64,000 nucleotides of DNA. Source: Balneolaceae bacterium (GTDB taxonomy: Bacteria > Bacteroidota > Rhodothermia > Balneolales > Balneolaceae). Positions 37,263 to 44,342 of this stretch are shown here, piece after piece. Both the position numbers and the translations under genes were made by a program. The DNA is taken from positions 27,056 to 91,055 of the forward strand of contig JAXHMK010000011.1 of NCBI GenBank assembly GCA_034521495.1, in the 5' to 3' direction. Position 1 is the first letter of the stretch; the number at the start of each line of letters is the position of its first letter. The notes under the pieces were generated by a model. That model was not told the origin of the DNA. It made no database searches and worked only from the letters and a program-made list of their open reading frames with translations.

Positions 37263-37871
37263 ATGAATGCTGAATTCATCAGAGTTCTATTCCTTTCGGT
37301 AATAATCACAGTTTCTTTTTTTGGATGTCAAAACAAAGAATCAAGATCACAAAAAACCTTAAGCGCGGATGAGATCTCCACTTATGAAAAAAGAGGCAGT
37401 GAGTTCGTTGGAGCAGCCCAAAAAGAGTTGGCATCTAATTTAGTCGGAGCCATCCAGGAAAAAGGAACTGAAGGCGCCCTTGAGTTTTGTAATATTCAAG
37501 CGATCCCAATCACCGATAGCATGTCTGTAGCATTAGAAGCACACATAAAAAGAGTGACAGATCAACCAAGAAACCCCGATAATTTAGCAAACAAATTCGA
37601 GTTGGAATACATCCGATCAGCCAAATTAGATCTCAGTGAGGGTAAAGAAGTTTCTCCATCCATACAATATATTAATAAAAAAGTGACTGGTTATTATCCC
37701 ATTATCACCAATCAATTATGTATGCAATGTCATGGAAAAGAGAGTTCACAAATTGACAACGCTACTCTCGAAAAGATTAAAACTCTATATCCGGATGATC
37801 AGGCTACTGGTTATGATATTGGTGAGTTACGGGGTATCTGGGTTGTGGAAATGGAGGAGCAGACAGATTAA
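37263..37871 (+). CDS. DUF3365/Tll0287-like haem lipoprotein
   Basis: A 202-residue exported lipoprotein with the lipobox in VSFFGCQNKES (Cys near residue 22). It has one c-type haem site, LCMQCHGKE (about residues 156-164). The preceding helical region (QEKGTEGALEFCNIQAIPIT) and QPRNPDNLANKFELEYI match the DUF3365 family, which forms a sensor-like haem domain in other proteins. Its role here is unknown; it may be a small redox carrier for the neighbouring cytochromes. Confidence 0.8.
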   Translation: MNAEFIRVLFLSVIITVSFFGCQNKESRSQKTLSADEISTYEKRGSEFVGAAQKELASNLVGAIQEKGTEGALEFCNIQAIPITDSMSVALEAHIKRVTDQPRNPDNLANKFELEYIRSAKLDLSEGKEVSPSIQYINKKVTGYYPIITNQLCMQCHGKESSQIDNATLEKIKTLYPDDQATGYDIGELRGIWVVEMEEQTD

Positions 37872-37997
37872 AATCAGAATATGTTGTATTGGTTCTGATT
37901 CGCTCCGAAACTTATACTCTCAAACGCAGGTTGTTTAACCTGACTGGTGTCGTTCATGCCGCTGCCAGGTCAAGCTTCAACCCCTCTCTTTATTCTT

Positions 37998-38084
37998 TCA
38001 TTGGATATTTATTTGAAGCGCCGGATTGATCTCAATTTGTTTCAGCGAATTTGAGTGATCTTTTGCATTGCCGGTTGGTTCTCT
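37998..38084 (-). pseudogene. C-terminal remnant of an InlB-repeat lipoprotein paralogue
   Basis: The minus-strand frame reads REPTGNAKDHSNSLKQIEIN then PALQINIQ and a stop. This aligns with the last 28 residues of the intact neighbour at 38248 (GEPSGSAKDRTFPIEHVGTA, TSIQLNIK). The remnant breaks off upstream at a dispersed palindromic repeat. It is evidence of a former tandem copy. Confidence 0.7.
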
Positions 38085-38087
38085 TAG

Positions 38088-38112
38088 ATGGCGCAAGCGT
38101 CCCGCTTGTGCC
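38088..38112. repeat. Short palindromic repeat, copy 2 of 2
   Basis: Shares gatggcgcaagcgtcccgct and following bases with 29890-29914; forms the same GCGCAAGCG/CGCTTGTGC hairpin. It sits exactly where the lipoprotein remnant at 37998-38084 ends. Confidence 0.65.
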
Positions 38113-38190
38113 TACACAATTGGCGCGAGTTTGCCCCGTAGGGATCTCTTCGAGATAACTTGGGCCATTTCCACTAGGTTATATGGCCCG
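38113..38190. repeat. Dispersed repeat shared (inverted) with 46.1 kb
   Basis: A ~70-bp block containing tttgccccgtagggatctct followed by tcgag/tcgagat, in inverted orientation to 46087-46180. Similarity continues with gataacttgggccat versus ggtaacctggaccat. It is non-coding. Confidence 0.65.
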
Positions 38191-38247
38191 GGAGATGTCG
38201 CTCATACACGCTGCCAGGCCATTTATAAACCTCTCTCTATTATATTC

Positions 38248-39423
38248 TTATTTGATATTCAGTTGAATTGACGTTGCGGTTCCAACATGCTCAATTGGAA
38301 ATGTCCGGTCTTTAGCGCTGCCGCTTGGCTCTCCTATCACATGGGTTTTTGTGTATGTGCTGCCCTCGTACTCAAACTCCCACACTAACGACCACTCTTT
38401 GAACGTCTCCTCATCTGTGGTTTCACCCTGGAAACTGCCCTGAAATGGATACCGGGTTCTTGCTTCCAATGGATCAAAACCTTCAAAATCAAAAACTCCA
38501 TATTCACTGTCATTTTCATCAAGCACTGTGGTCTCTATCAACGTTATTTTTCCGAGAAGAAAGTTGGTAATATTCATTCCTACCTGAACTACCAGCCCGT
38601 CTTCCACTACAATCTCAACTGTCTCAAAAACAAAAGCATCTTCAACGGAACTAAAATAGGCTGCAATATCCAGATCTTCGGTAATTTGATATTCAAACTC
38701 AGCTTCAAGCATTTCAAAAGAACCTGATTCATTGAACCAGCCAAGAAACTCATTGTTTGAGTTCGGCATAGCAGTAAACTGTACTGTTTCATTATAAGTA
38801 TAGATCTCTTTTTCGGGTTCAACAGATACAGTACCCGGACCCTCAGAACGCACCTGCACATTAAATTCACTTGGCTCAAACACAACGGTAACCTCTTTCG
38901 GGCCATCAACCGTTATCTGTACAGGATTATCCGTGCTTTCGATAGCTCCCTCCCATCTTGCAAAATTATATCCCATATCCGAATTGGCCTGTAGTTCTAC
39001 AACCGTACCGTGTTCATAATCCGTCATTTTTGTTTGAACGATTGATTCACTTACAGAACCTTCCCCTTGCACATTGATCGTCAGCGGGTACTGTCTTTTT
39101 ACAAAACGAGCGTTGATTGATTTATCCGAATCCATCGTCACCGTCAACGGGTTTTGCGTTCCGGTCTGATCTCCCTCCCATCCGTCAAACACCCAGTTTT
39201 CGTTGGCGGTGGCCTGGAGTTGAACGTCATCCCCCTCGTCAAACTCGCCCGATGCCGGACTGACAGATCCGCCTTCCGCCGGAATTGAGGATGTAGTTAA
39301 TTGATAGGAAGGCGTGCTTTTTGTACTGCAAGAGATTGCGGTACAAAACAGCACTGAAAAAATTAGTGAGCAATAATCAATACGTTCGATTAACGAGAAG
39401 AAAATGTTGATTGGAGCCAGCAT
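38248..39423 (-). CDS. InlB B-repeat-containing lipoprotein
   Basis: A 391-residue surface or periplasmic protein. The signal region runs to about residue 32 with a likely lipobox in CTAISCSTKS. Three to four InlB B-type repeats follow (about 45-270), for example GEFDEGDDVQLQATANENWV then FDGWEGDQTG, and VVELQANSDMGYNFARWEGA. They end in a ~110-residue domain with FEGFDPLEARTRYPFQGSF. InlB repeats are adhesion or binding modules. It is flanked by remnants of other copies: 3' end at 37998-38084 and 5' flank at 40751-40822. Confidence 0.85.
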   Translation of the reverse strand: MLAPINIFFSLIERIDYCSLIFSVLFCTAISCSTKSTPSYQLTTSSIPAEGGSVSPASGEFDEGDDVQLQATANENWVFDGWEGDQTGTQNPLTVTMDSDKSINARFVKRQYPLTINVQGEGSVSESIVQTKMTDYEHGTVVELQANSDMGYNFARWEGAIESTDNPVQITVDGPKEVTVVFEPSEFNVQVRSEGPGTVSVEPEKEIYTYNETVQFTAMPNSNNEFLGWFNESGSFEMLEAEFEYQITEDLDIAAYFSSVEDAFVFETVEIVVEDGLVVQVGMNITNFLLGKITLIETTVLDENDSEYGVFDFEGFDPLEARTRYPFQGSFQGETTDEETFKEWSLVWEFEYEGSTYTKTHVIGEPSGSAKDRTFPIEHVGTATSIQLNIK

Positions 39424-39513
39424 AGTAGTTTCGGTTTTAAAATTCCGTGATATACTATGCTATGCACTATTTGGTGGGAGATTGGATCATCATCTTTTGA
39501 AGAGATGATAACT

Positions 39514-40095
39514 TTAACTTCGAACGAACTTTAGGAGAGGTTTATAATTATGCTGGTCAGCTGCTCTGAGTGCTTCAATATATTTGTCTCTTATTTTATT
39601 ATCCTCCATTAAATTTCCAGAACCCCAGGTAAATGGCTCTTCCTCAAATACTCTTTCAAGCAAAAAGTCAGTAAGAACTCTCGCATGCCTGCCATTTCCA
39701 TTTGGAAACAGATGAATTTGTACTAACCTGTGATGAAACCGAGATGCAATCTCATCTGCCGGATATGTTCCGTGATCTATCCAATATCTAACATCGTCCA
39801 ATAATTTTCGAAGATTAATTGAGATTTTCGGCCAATCTACCCCAATATTTTTATCACTTTGACGGTAATTACCAGCCCAACGCCAAACTTTACCAAACAT
39901 TTTTTTGTGAAGTGTGCGAATAAAATCTTCACTTAAAATATCTTTCCGCCTTGTACTGTCTAACCAACTGTACGCATCGGTAATATTTCTCTGCTCCCAT
40001 TCATTGAGTTCTTCCAATGTGGTTATATGAGGAATCAGTAAATCGTCTTTCTCATCCTCATCAATCGGCGTTGCACCTTCCGGGTAATCAAACAT
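39514..40095 (-). CDS. Mobile mystery protein B, Fic-domain protein
   Basis: A 193-residue Fic protein of the TIGRFAM 'mobile mystery protein B' family. The Fic motif is HLFPNGNGRHAR at residues 128-139. It has Asn132 where the canonical AMPylating motif HxFx(D/E)GNGRxxR has Asp or Glu. The N-terminal half (WEQRNITDAYSWL, HKKMFGKVWRWAGNYRQSDK) fits the family. I see no clear (S/T)xxxE(G/N) inhibitory helix in it or in the partner. It starts directly after the mmpA stop (0 bp gap). Probably a toxin-like nucleotidyl- or phosphotransferase controlled by its partner; target unknown. Confidence 0.9.
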   Translation of the reverse strand: MFDYPEGATPIDEDEKDDLLIPHITTLEELNEWEQRNITDAYSWLDSTRRKDILSEDFIRTLHKKMFGKVWRWAGNYRQSDKNIGVDWPKISINLRKLLDDVRYWIDHGTYPADEIASRFHHRLVQIHLFPNGNGRHARVLTDFLLERVFEEEPFTWGSGNLMEDNKIRDKYIEALRAADQHNYKPLLKFVRS

Positions 40096-40560
40096 CTACT
40101 TATCCCAAAAATTTTTTGGCTCTTCCACCAAAATTTTTTCGATCAGGTCATTGAGTTCTTCTTCCTTTTCTTTATCTGAAAGACCCTGTAGTTCCAATTT
40201 CATGGAGTGATCTACCCGGTCTAATCGTTTTTTTGCAATTTTTTTGGCTTGTTCGCGGACAATGTCTTCGAGGTCTTGTTTCGGCACGAACCCGTAAACG
40301 AACTTCACCCCTAACGAATCCGCTACTTTCTCCAAAGTAGAAAGCTTAATCTCTCCTTTGGCTTCAGAGGCTTCAATGCGTGAAATCCTTGATTGATCTA
40401 CTCCAACCTCATTAGCCAAATCGTATGTAGTCATGCCCAGAGCCTTGCGAATAGTTCTAATCCACCCCTCTTTAGGAACGGGAAGATTTAGAAGAGGCTT
40501 TAGTTGACTTAGCTTCTTATCAAGTTGTTTTCTAATCAGTTTATTATCCCAATAATCCAT
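40096..40560 (-). CDS. Mobile mystery protein A, XRE-family regulator
   Basis: A 154-residue helix-turn-helix protein of the 'mobile mystery protein A' family. The XRE-type HTH is at about residues 35-90 (TTYDLANEVGVDQSRISRIE, LSTLEKVADSLGVKFVYGF). The C-terminal part is charged and helical (KKIAKKRLDRVDHSMKLELQ). It is first in the mmpA-mmpB operon with no gap before mmpB. It probably represses its own promoter, where three palindromes lie at 40565-40646. Its relation to the Fic partner resembles an antitoxin, though this is inference. Confidence 0.9.
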   Translation of the reverse strand: MDYWDNKLIRKQLDKKLSQLKPLLNLPVPKEGWIRTIRKALGMTTYDLANEVGVDQSRISRIEASEAKGEIKLSTLEKVADSLGVKFVYGFVPKQDLEDIVREQAKKIAKKRLDRVDHSMKLELQGLSDKEKEEELNDLIEKILVEEPKNFWDK

Positions 40561-40564
40561 AATA

Positions 40565-40646
40565 ATGATGTTTATATCATCAAATATTTCTTTATTGATG
40601 ATAAATATATCATATTTTTATATCATTTCAATGATATTTATATCAT
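40565..40646 (-). promoter_or_regulatory. Triple palindromic operator array of mmpAB, 33-bp phased
   Basis: Three perfect ATGAT-N6-ATCAT palindromes lie at 40565-40580 (N6 GTTTAT), 40598-40613 (AAATAT) and 40631-40646 (ATTTAT). Their starts are exactly 33 bp apart, about three helical turns, so they face the same side of DNA. An extra ATCAT half-site is at 40622-40626. The first palindrome begins 5 bp upstream of the mmpA start codon. They are the natural candidate binding sites for the mmpA HTH protein. Confidence 0.75.
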
Positions 40647-40750
40647 CATAAAACAGAATAATGAATACACCCTGCCTTGAAATAGCCATCCGAATCTTAC
40701 TTGTGCTCTTACCCCTCCAAAACATGCTCTCCTAATTAAAAAAATGGTTG

Positions 40751-40822
40751 AAGCCAGCATAATAATCTCGATTTGAATTCCGTGTTTACTATGCTATGCA
40801 TGAATAGGTTGAAGATTAGATC
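40751..40822 (-). pseudogene. 5' flank and first codons of a lost InlB-repeat lipoprotein copy
   Basis: This stretch is homologous to 39414-39490, the promoter and start of the intact lipoprotein gene. Shared pieces include gccagcata, aattccgtg and actatgctatgca, with agatt.gatca further upstream. On the minus strand the copy reads ATG at 40760, then MLASTIFLI versus MLAPINIFFSLI, and then diverges. The rest of the gene is missing and mmpAB lies where its body would be. Confidence 0.65.
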
Positions 40823-40958
40823 AGGATTTTAAAATTTTTAGTGGGTTTTAACGAGATAAATCTAAATAGGAGTGTATTAAAGAAATGGCTCAACCGCTGA
40901 TAGAACTGTCGATTTTTGGTTCTTGATTTTGTTGATATCATATCTAAAATAGGTTCAC

Positions 40959-41699
40959 TCAATTTTCTTTTTCACCTTCCCCAAATAGTGAAGGTTTTAC
41001 TGAATCTATCTTTAATTCCATTGCGTATCTCGACCTATCTTTTTCATTCTTTCCAAATATTATGGTCCTGAGATTCCTTTCTCCATCTCTTTTCTCTAAA
41101 GCAGATTTGAATTGAGTAGCATTATTTGAATTAAAATTTAGATTGGTAAGTTCTGGCATTTCAATTTCGTGATAAACAAACCAAACAGTACTCTCATTTT
41201 CAATTTCAAATGAGTCAATTAACTTGGTTGACATAGAGTTTTTGCCAGGCCAATTACTTGTTTTGACATCCTTTTCTGTTATGAAGAGAAGAACTTCTAT
41301 CGCTGCCTTGTCTTCTGCTGTAGATATAAGATGAAGACTCTTTTTTAAATCCTTTCTTTTATATGGTATTGTTACGGCTGAATTAGGAATAATTATACGG
41401 AATGGTAAATGTATCCCCGGCGCAATATTATCTGGTTTTCTCCATTTTTGTACAAATCGATCTTCATATAGAGAACTACTATCAGGTGCTTCTTTTTCTA
41501 AAAAATTTCTATCAAAACCTAAGTGCCAATTACCTGATTGATGAAGGCTTAACTTCAAAGCTCCTCTTAAAGCTCTACATGTTAAATAAACATCATGCTT
41601 ACCCGTACCTGTCCTTGACCAACATTTCCAAGTACTTGATCTATAAGGACCATTTGTAACACCGAATCTAATAGCTCTATTTGGCATATCAGAAATCAA
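40959..41699 (-). CDS. Hypothetical protein of the accessory region
   Basis: A 246-residue soluble protein. I recognise no named domain. The N-terminal ~75 residues read RAIRFGVTNGPYRSSTWKCW then KHDVYLTCRALRGALKLSLH and GNWHLGFDRNFLEK. The SSTW..W and DVYL.CR..RG.LK.SLHQSG pattern is that of an uncharacterised family scattered across bacteria. The middle half has a strand-rich region with IHLPFRIIIPNSAVTIPYKR. Its AT content is higher than neighbours, consistent with acquisition. It has no operon partner; mmpA is ~400 bp downstream on the same strand. Confidence 0.75.
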   Translation of the reverse strand: MISDMPNRAIRFGVTNGPYRSSTWKCWSRTGTGKHDVYLTCRALRGALKLSLHQSGNWHLGFDRNFLEKEAPDSSSLYEDRFVQKWRKPDNIAPGIHLPFRIIIPNSAVTIPYKRKDLKKSLHLISTAEDKAAIEVLLFITEKDVKTSNWPGKNSMSTKLIDSFEIENESTVWFVYHEIEMPELTNLNFNSNNATQFKSALEKRDGERNLRTIIFGKNEKDRSRYAMELKIDSVKPSLFGEGEKEN

Positions 41700-41999
41700 T
41701 TAAAAATTTCAGTTTACTCTATTATAAACTCCATTTAAGACTTTTAGAAAACCAAAAAAGAGTCGATTATTTACGATTTATACCCACTCATATGCCTAAA
41801 GCGTTACGGGAAAGTTTATAAGGGAACACCGGATTTCAGCTATAAACTTCGTTATTTCCTTAGGATTTAGATTATTTTTTTAAGAATAGATTTCAATATT
41901 GTTCAGAAATTGCACGACAAAAAAAGTGTATGGGATTGCTGTTTTGGCACATATTTAAAGAACCAAAAACTAACTTTTGTATAACACTGAAGTTTAAAT
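41700..41999. other. AT-rich intergenic region, nothing recognised
   Basis: About 300 bp with no open frame of note, no strong hairpin and no match to the repeats found elsewhere in the window. It separates two genes of unknown function on the same strand. Confidence 0.5.
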
Positions 42000-42458
42000 T
42001 TAGCTACCACTTATACAATTCCGAGATTCACTATAACCATGATTTTGTGTAGTAACACGTTCACCATCTCCTTCTAACCAATTTGAGTATCTTTTTGCTT
42101 CTCTACTTATAGCATAAACCAATCCTGTGTCAGTTATATTCTGTTGCGTAAATGTACCAATATCATCTCCACTTAATTCACCTCCAACTAAAAACCCACT
42201 GATAAAATACACACTCCTAAAATCATTGGATTTCACTGCTTTTACATTTTCTAAAGCTACACCTTCAATTAATTCAAGCTCAATCCATTCAATTGTTTCT
42301 TCTGATACATCCAAACATGTAATAGTTTCATTCGTAACGCTACTACTATTTGTTAAATTCAATTCATCGTGATCAAAAAGTTCGATGTAAATGCCATAAA
42401 TAATTATAAGTGCACCCAAAAAGATAACTGCATTACCCGCTACTCTTTGCTTAGTCAT
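42000..42458 (-). CDS. Hypothetical membrane-anchored protein
   Basis: A 152-residue protein with one N-terminal membrane helix (about 8-27, GNAVIFLGALIIIYGIYIEL). A soluble, probably external domain follows, with VKAVKSNDFRSVYFISGFLV and LVYAISREAKRYSNWLEGDG. Two Cys residues (TITCLDVSE and SRNCISGS) could form a disulphide. I do not recognise the family. Base composition is AT-rich like the adjacent accessory genes. Confidence 0.6.
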   Translation of the reverse strand: MTKQRVAGNAVIFLGALIIIYGIYIELFDHDELNLTNSSSVTNETITCLDVSEETIEWIELELIEGVALENVKAVKSNDFRSVYFISGFLVGGELSGDDIGTFTQQNITDTGLVYAISREAKRYSNWLEGDGERVTTQNHGYSESRNCISGS

Positions 42459-42754
42459 TTCACTACTTCCGTTTTGTGATTAGATTTTGCTTTCTTGAAA
42501 TAAAACACATTTAAATTATATATGAATAATTTATTGCGAAAATGTTTTTTGATGACAGTTCACACACGAAAGATCAGAACAGAATTAATCTTATTTCTTT
42601 CACTTATAAGGAAACAGACCAAATGCTTATAAATGTGAAATACTCTGTGGTTATTGATAGTTAACAGAAAAAATCCAACTACAATTATGAAATATTTTAC
42701 TCTAAATTCAGAGGGAAATTGCGACTTTGTTTCACAATAGTTTTACAGGAGGGA

Positions 42755-42802
42755 AATAAAAAAGGGTTTAAAGATTTGTAAATATTAGTTTTAAACCCTT
42801 TC
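42755..42802 (-). terminator. Rho-independent terminator after the tRNA-like fragment
   Basis: On the minus strand AAAGGGTTTAAA pairs with TTTAAACCCTTT around a ~20-base AT loop and runs into TTTTTTATTT. It follows the partial tRNA copy at 42809-42870 just as a second terminator follows the complete tRNA-fMet. Confidence 0.7.
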
Positions 42803-42808
42803 TAATAG

Positions 42809-42870
42809 TGGCTGGGGTAGGATTCAAACCTACGTCCGTCAGCCGACGGATAAGAGCCCGACGAGCTACC
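42809..42870 (-). repeat. Partial copy of tRNA-fMet (D arm to 3' end)
   Basis: The minus strand contains GGTAGCTCGTCGGGCTC, then CGTAGGTT, AATCCTACCCC and GCCACTATTAGA, all shared with the complete tRNA-fMet at 43200-43272 and its 3' flank. The 5' acceptor and first half of the D arm are missing, the anticodon loop reads CTCTTAT instead of CTCATAA, and a CCGTC/GACGG stem is inserted after it. It cannot fold into a functional tRNA. Its 5' end overlaps the stop codon of the GIY-YIG frame. Confidence 0.75.
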
Positions 42871-43134
42871 TCTTAAATTTCTCCTTAACCTTCTCCCAAA
42901 CATAGGCTCGGCCACGAGAAGATTTTAGTTGTTTCTCCCGTTTTATCGCCTCTTTCTTCGTTTCATAGTTCTCGGTAAACACCACTTTCCAGGGACGGTA
43001 TTTTACGGTCCATCCCTTTTTACCTTTTTCGTTATGAGAAATCAATCTCTGGTCAAAATTCCCGGAACGTCCAATGTATATTTTATCGTAGTCTGGTGAG
43101 TAAAGCGTATAAACAGTATAATCCGTGATCCCAT
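42866..43134 (-). pseudogene. GIY-YIG nuclease domain protein, start out of frame by one G
   Basis: The minus-strand frame encodes a ~88-residue single-domain GIY-YIG nuclease: ITDYTVYTLYSPDYDKIYIG, then RSGNFDQRLISHNEKGKKGW, KYRPWKVVFTENYETKKEAI and KREKQLKSSRGRAYVWEKVK. YTLYS...IYIG is the family signature, with Arg in QRLISH and Glu in FTENYE as catalytic candidates. The only ATG (43132-43134) is followed by GGG; one more G would give MGITDYTVY in frame, and an in-frame TAA lies just upstream. The gene may be broken, initiate unconventionally, or contain a base-calling error. It lies between tRNA-fMet and its partial copy. Confidence 0.75.
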
Positions 43135-43152
43135 GATGATTAGTTTATAGAA

Positions 43153-43190
43153 TAAAAAAAAGGCCCAACTGCTTTGAGCAATTGAGCCTT
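43153..43190 (-). terminator. Rho-independent terminator of tRNA-fMet
   Basis: On the minus strand AAGGCTCAATTGCT and AGCAGTTGGGCCTT form a 14-bp stem (two G-T pairs) with a short loop and then TTTTTT. It begins 9 bp beyond the tRNA 3' end. Confidence 0.85.
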
Positions 43191-43199
43191 CTCTAATAG

Positions 43200-43272
<73 letters not shown>

Positions 43273-43385
43273 ATCTGTTTTCAATAAGACTTTTAAGTTA
43301 AGGGGTTTCTGATTCGAATGCAATCAAAAGGAAATATATTTTTCTGGATAAATCGCTCTTTTCTGCATTCTTACAGCGCCGTGAA

Positions 43386-44342
43386 TTATGCCTCCCAGGT
43401 AAACGCTTCGCGGATGCGTTCGAGGCTTTTGGAGATGGCGGTCATGGGATCTTCCTTCCCTTCAAATTCGATTGAGACATACCCCTCATAGCCCGCTTCG
43501 TGGAAGATATCTGCCACACGGTCGTAGTCGATATCCAGCGTGTACCACGTTCCGCCGCCGTAGTAGGTTTTCGCCTGGATCAATACGGTTTCTGGAGCCA
43601 TCATCTCCAGTTGTTCGTGGGAGCGCTCAAGAAAATTACCGGTATCTGTGGTGGCTCTGAGCCAAGGCGAATCAATTGCATTTATAATCCGAAGCACGCC
43701 TTCTGCAGTTCGTCCCAGTCCCCAGTGATTCTCCAGTCCGAGGGTGACACCGCACTTCTCGGCGGTTGGAATACACTGTTCAATTGCATCAATCACCCAT
43801 TCAAATCCTTCATCTTCCGTATACCCTTCAAGCACGGGTTCAATTCCTTTGTTGGCCATCAACTCATCAAACGAGTCAATGGTACCCCATCGGCCCGTAT
43901 TTAATCTCATAGTGGGTATACCGAGTTTGTAAGCCAGCTCAATTTGATGGATCGTTTTTTCAACCTCTTCTTGTCGCTTTTCTTTATCGGGATATACAAA
44001 TCCCTGGTGTGTGGAGAATCCCATCAAATCTAACCCTGCATGAAACGCTTGTTGCTTTAACTTCTGCAGGTAGCTGTTTTCCTCAGATTCCATTTGGATT
44101 AACAGAAGTTCAATTCCGTCAAAGCCCATCGCCGCTGCCTGGTCAATACAGTATTCAATCGGCGTCTCCTCTTTGGGCCCGTCAAATCGCCAGAATGAGT
44201 ATGTGGATACTCCAATTGGATTTCTCCTTACCCGGGAGGCTGTTTGGTTGGATTTACTTTTAGAAACACCGGGAATCAATCCGACGGCCGGAAGTGCAAG
44301 TAATGATTTTTTCAGAAATGATCTTCGGTTATGCTTTGTCAT
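43386..44342 (-). CDS. Sugar phosphate isomerase/epimerase-like TIM-barrel protein, exported
   Basis: A 318-residue xylose-isomerase-like TIM-barrel protein. The start MTKHNRRSFLKKSLLALPAV is a twin-arginine (RRSFLKK) signal. The barrel includes YCIDQAAAMGFDGIELLLIQ, VTLGLENHWGLGRTAEGVLR, WLRATTDTGNFLERSHEQL and EGYVSIEFEGKEDP, with the Glu, Asp and His metal ligands of the family. The substrate is probably a sugar or inositol derivative. It is not in an operon. Confidence 0.88.
   Translation of the reverse strand: MTKHNRRSFLKKSLLALPAVGLIPGVSKSKSNQTASRVRRNPIGVSTYSFWRFDGPKEETPIEYCIDQAAAMGFDGIELLLIQMESEENSYLQKLKQQAFHAGLDLMGFSTHQGFVYPDKEKRQEEVEKTIHQIELAYKLGIPTMRLNTGRWGTIDSFDELMANKGIEPVLEGYTEDEGFEWVIDAIEQCIPTAEKCGVTLGLENHWGLGRTAEGVLRIINAIDSPWLRATTDTGNFLERSHEQLEMMAPETVLIQAKTYYGGGTWYTLDIDYDRVADIFHEAGYEGYVSIEFEGKEDPMTAISKSLERIREAFTWEA

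Larger units (their letters stand above)
37872..38247. other. Intergenic region with gene remnant and repeats
   Basis: The region contains the C-terminal remnant of an InlB-repeat lipoprotein paralogue (37998-38084), the palindromic repeat shared with 29890 (38088-38112), and a block shared in inverted orientation with 46.1 kb (38113-38190). The sequence around 37945-38000 (cgctgccaggtcaagc ... cctctctttattcttt) resembles the 3' flank of the intact gene at 38200-38250, as expected from tandem gene duplication. Confidence 0.6.
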
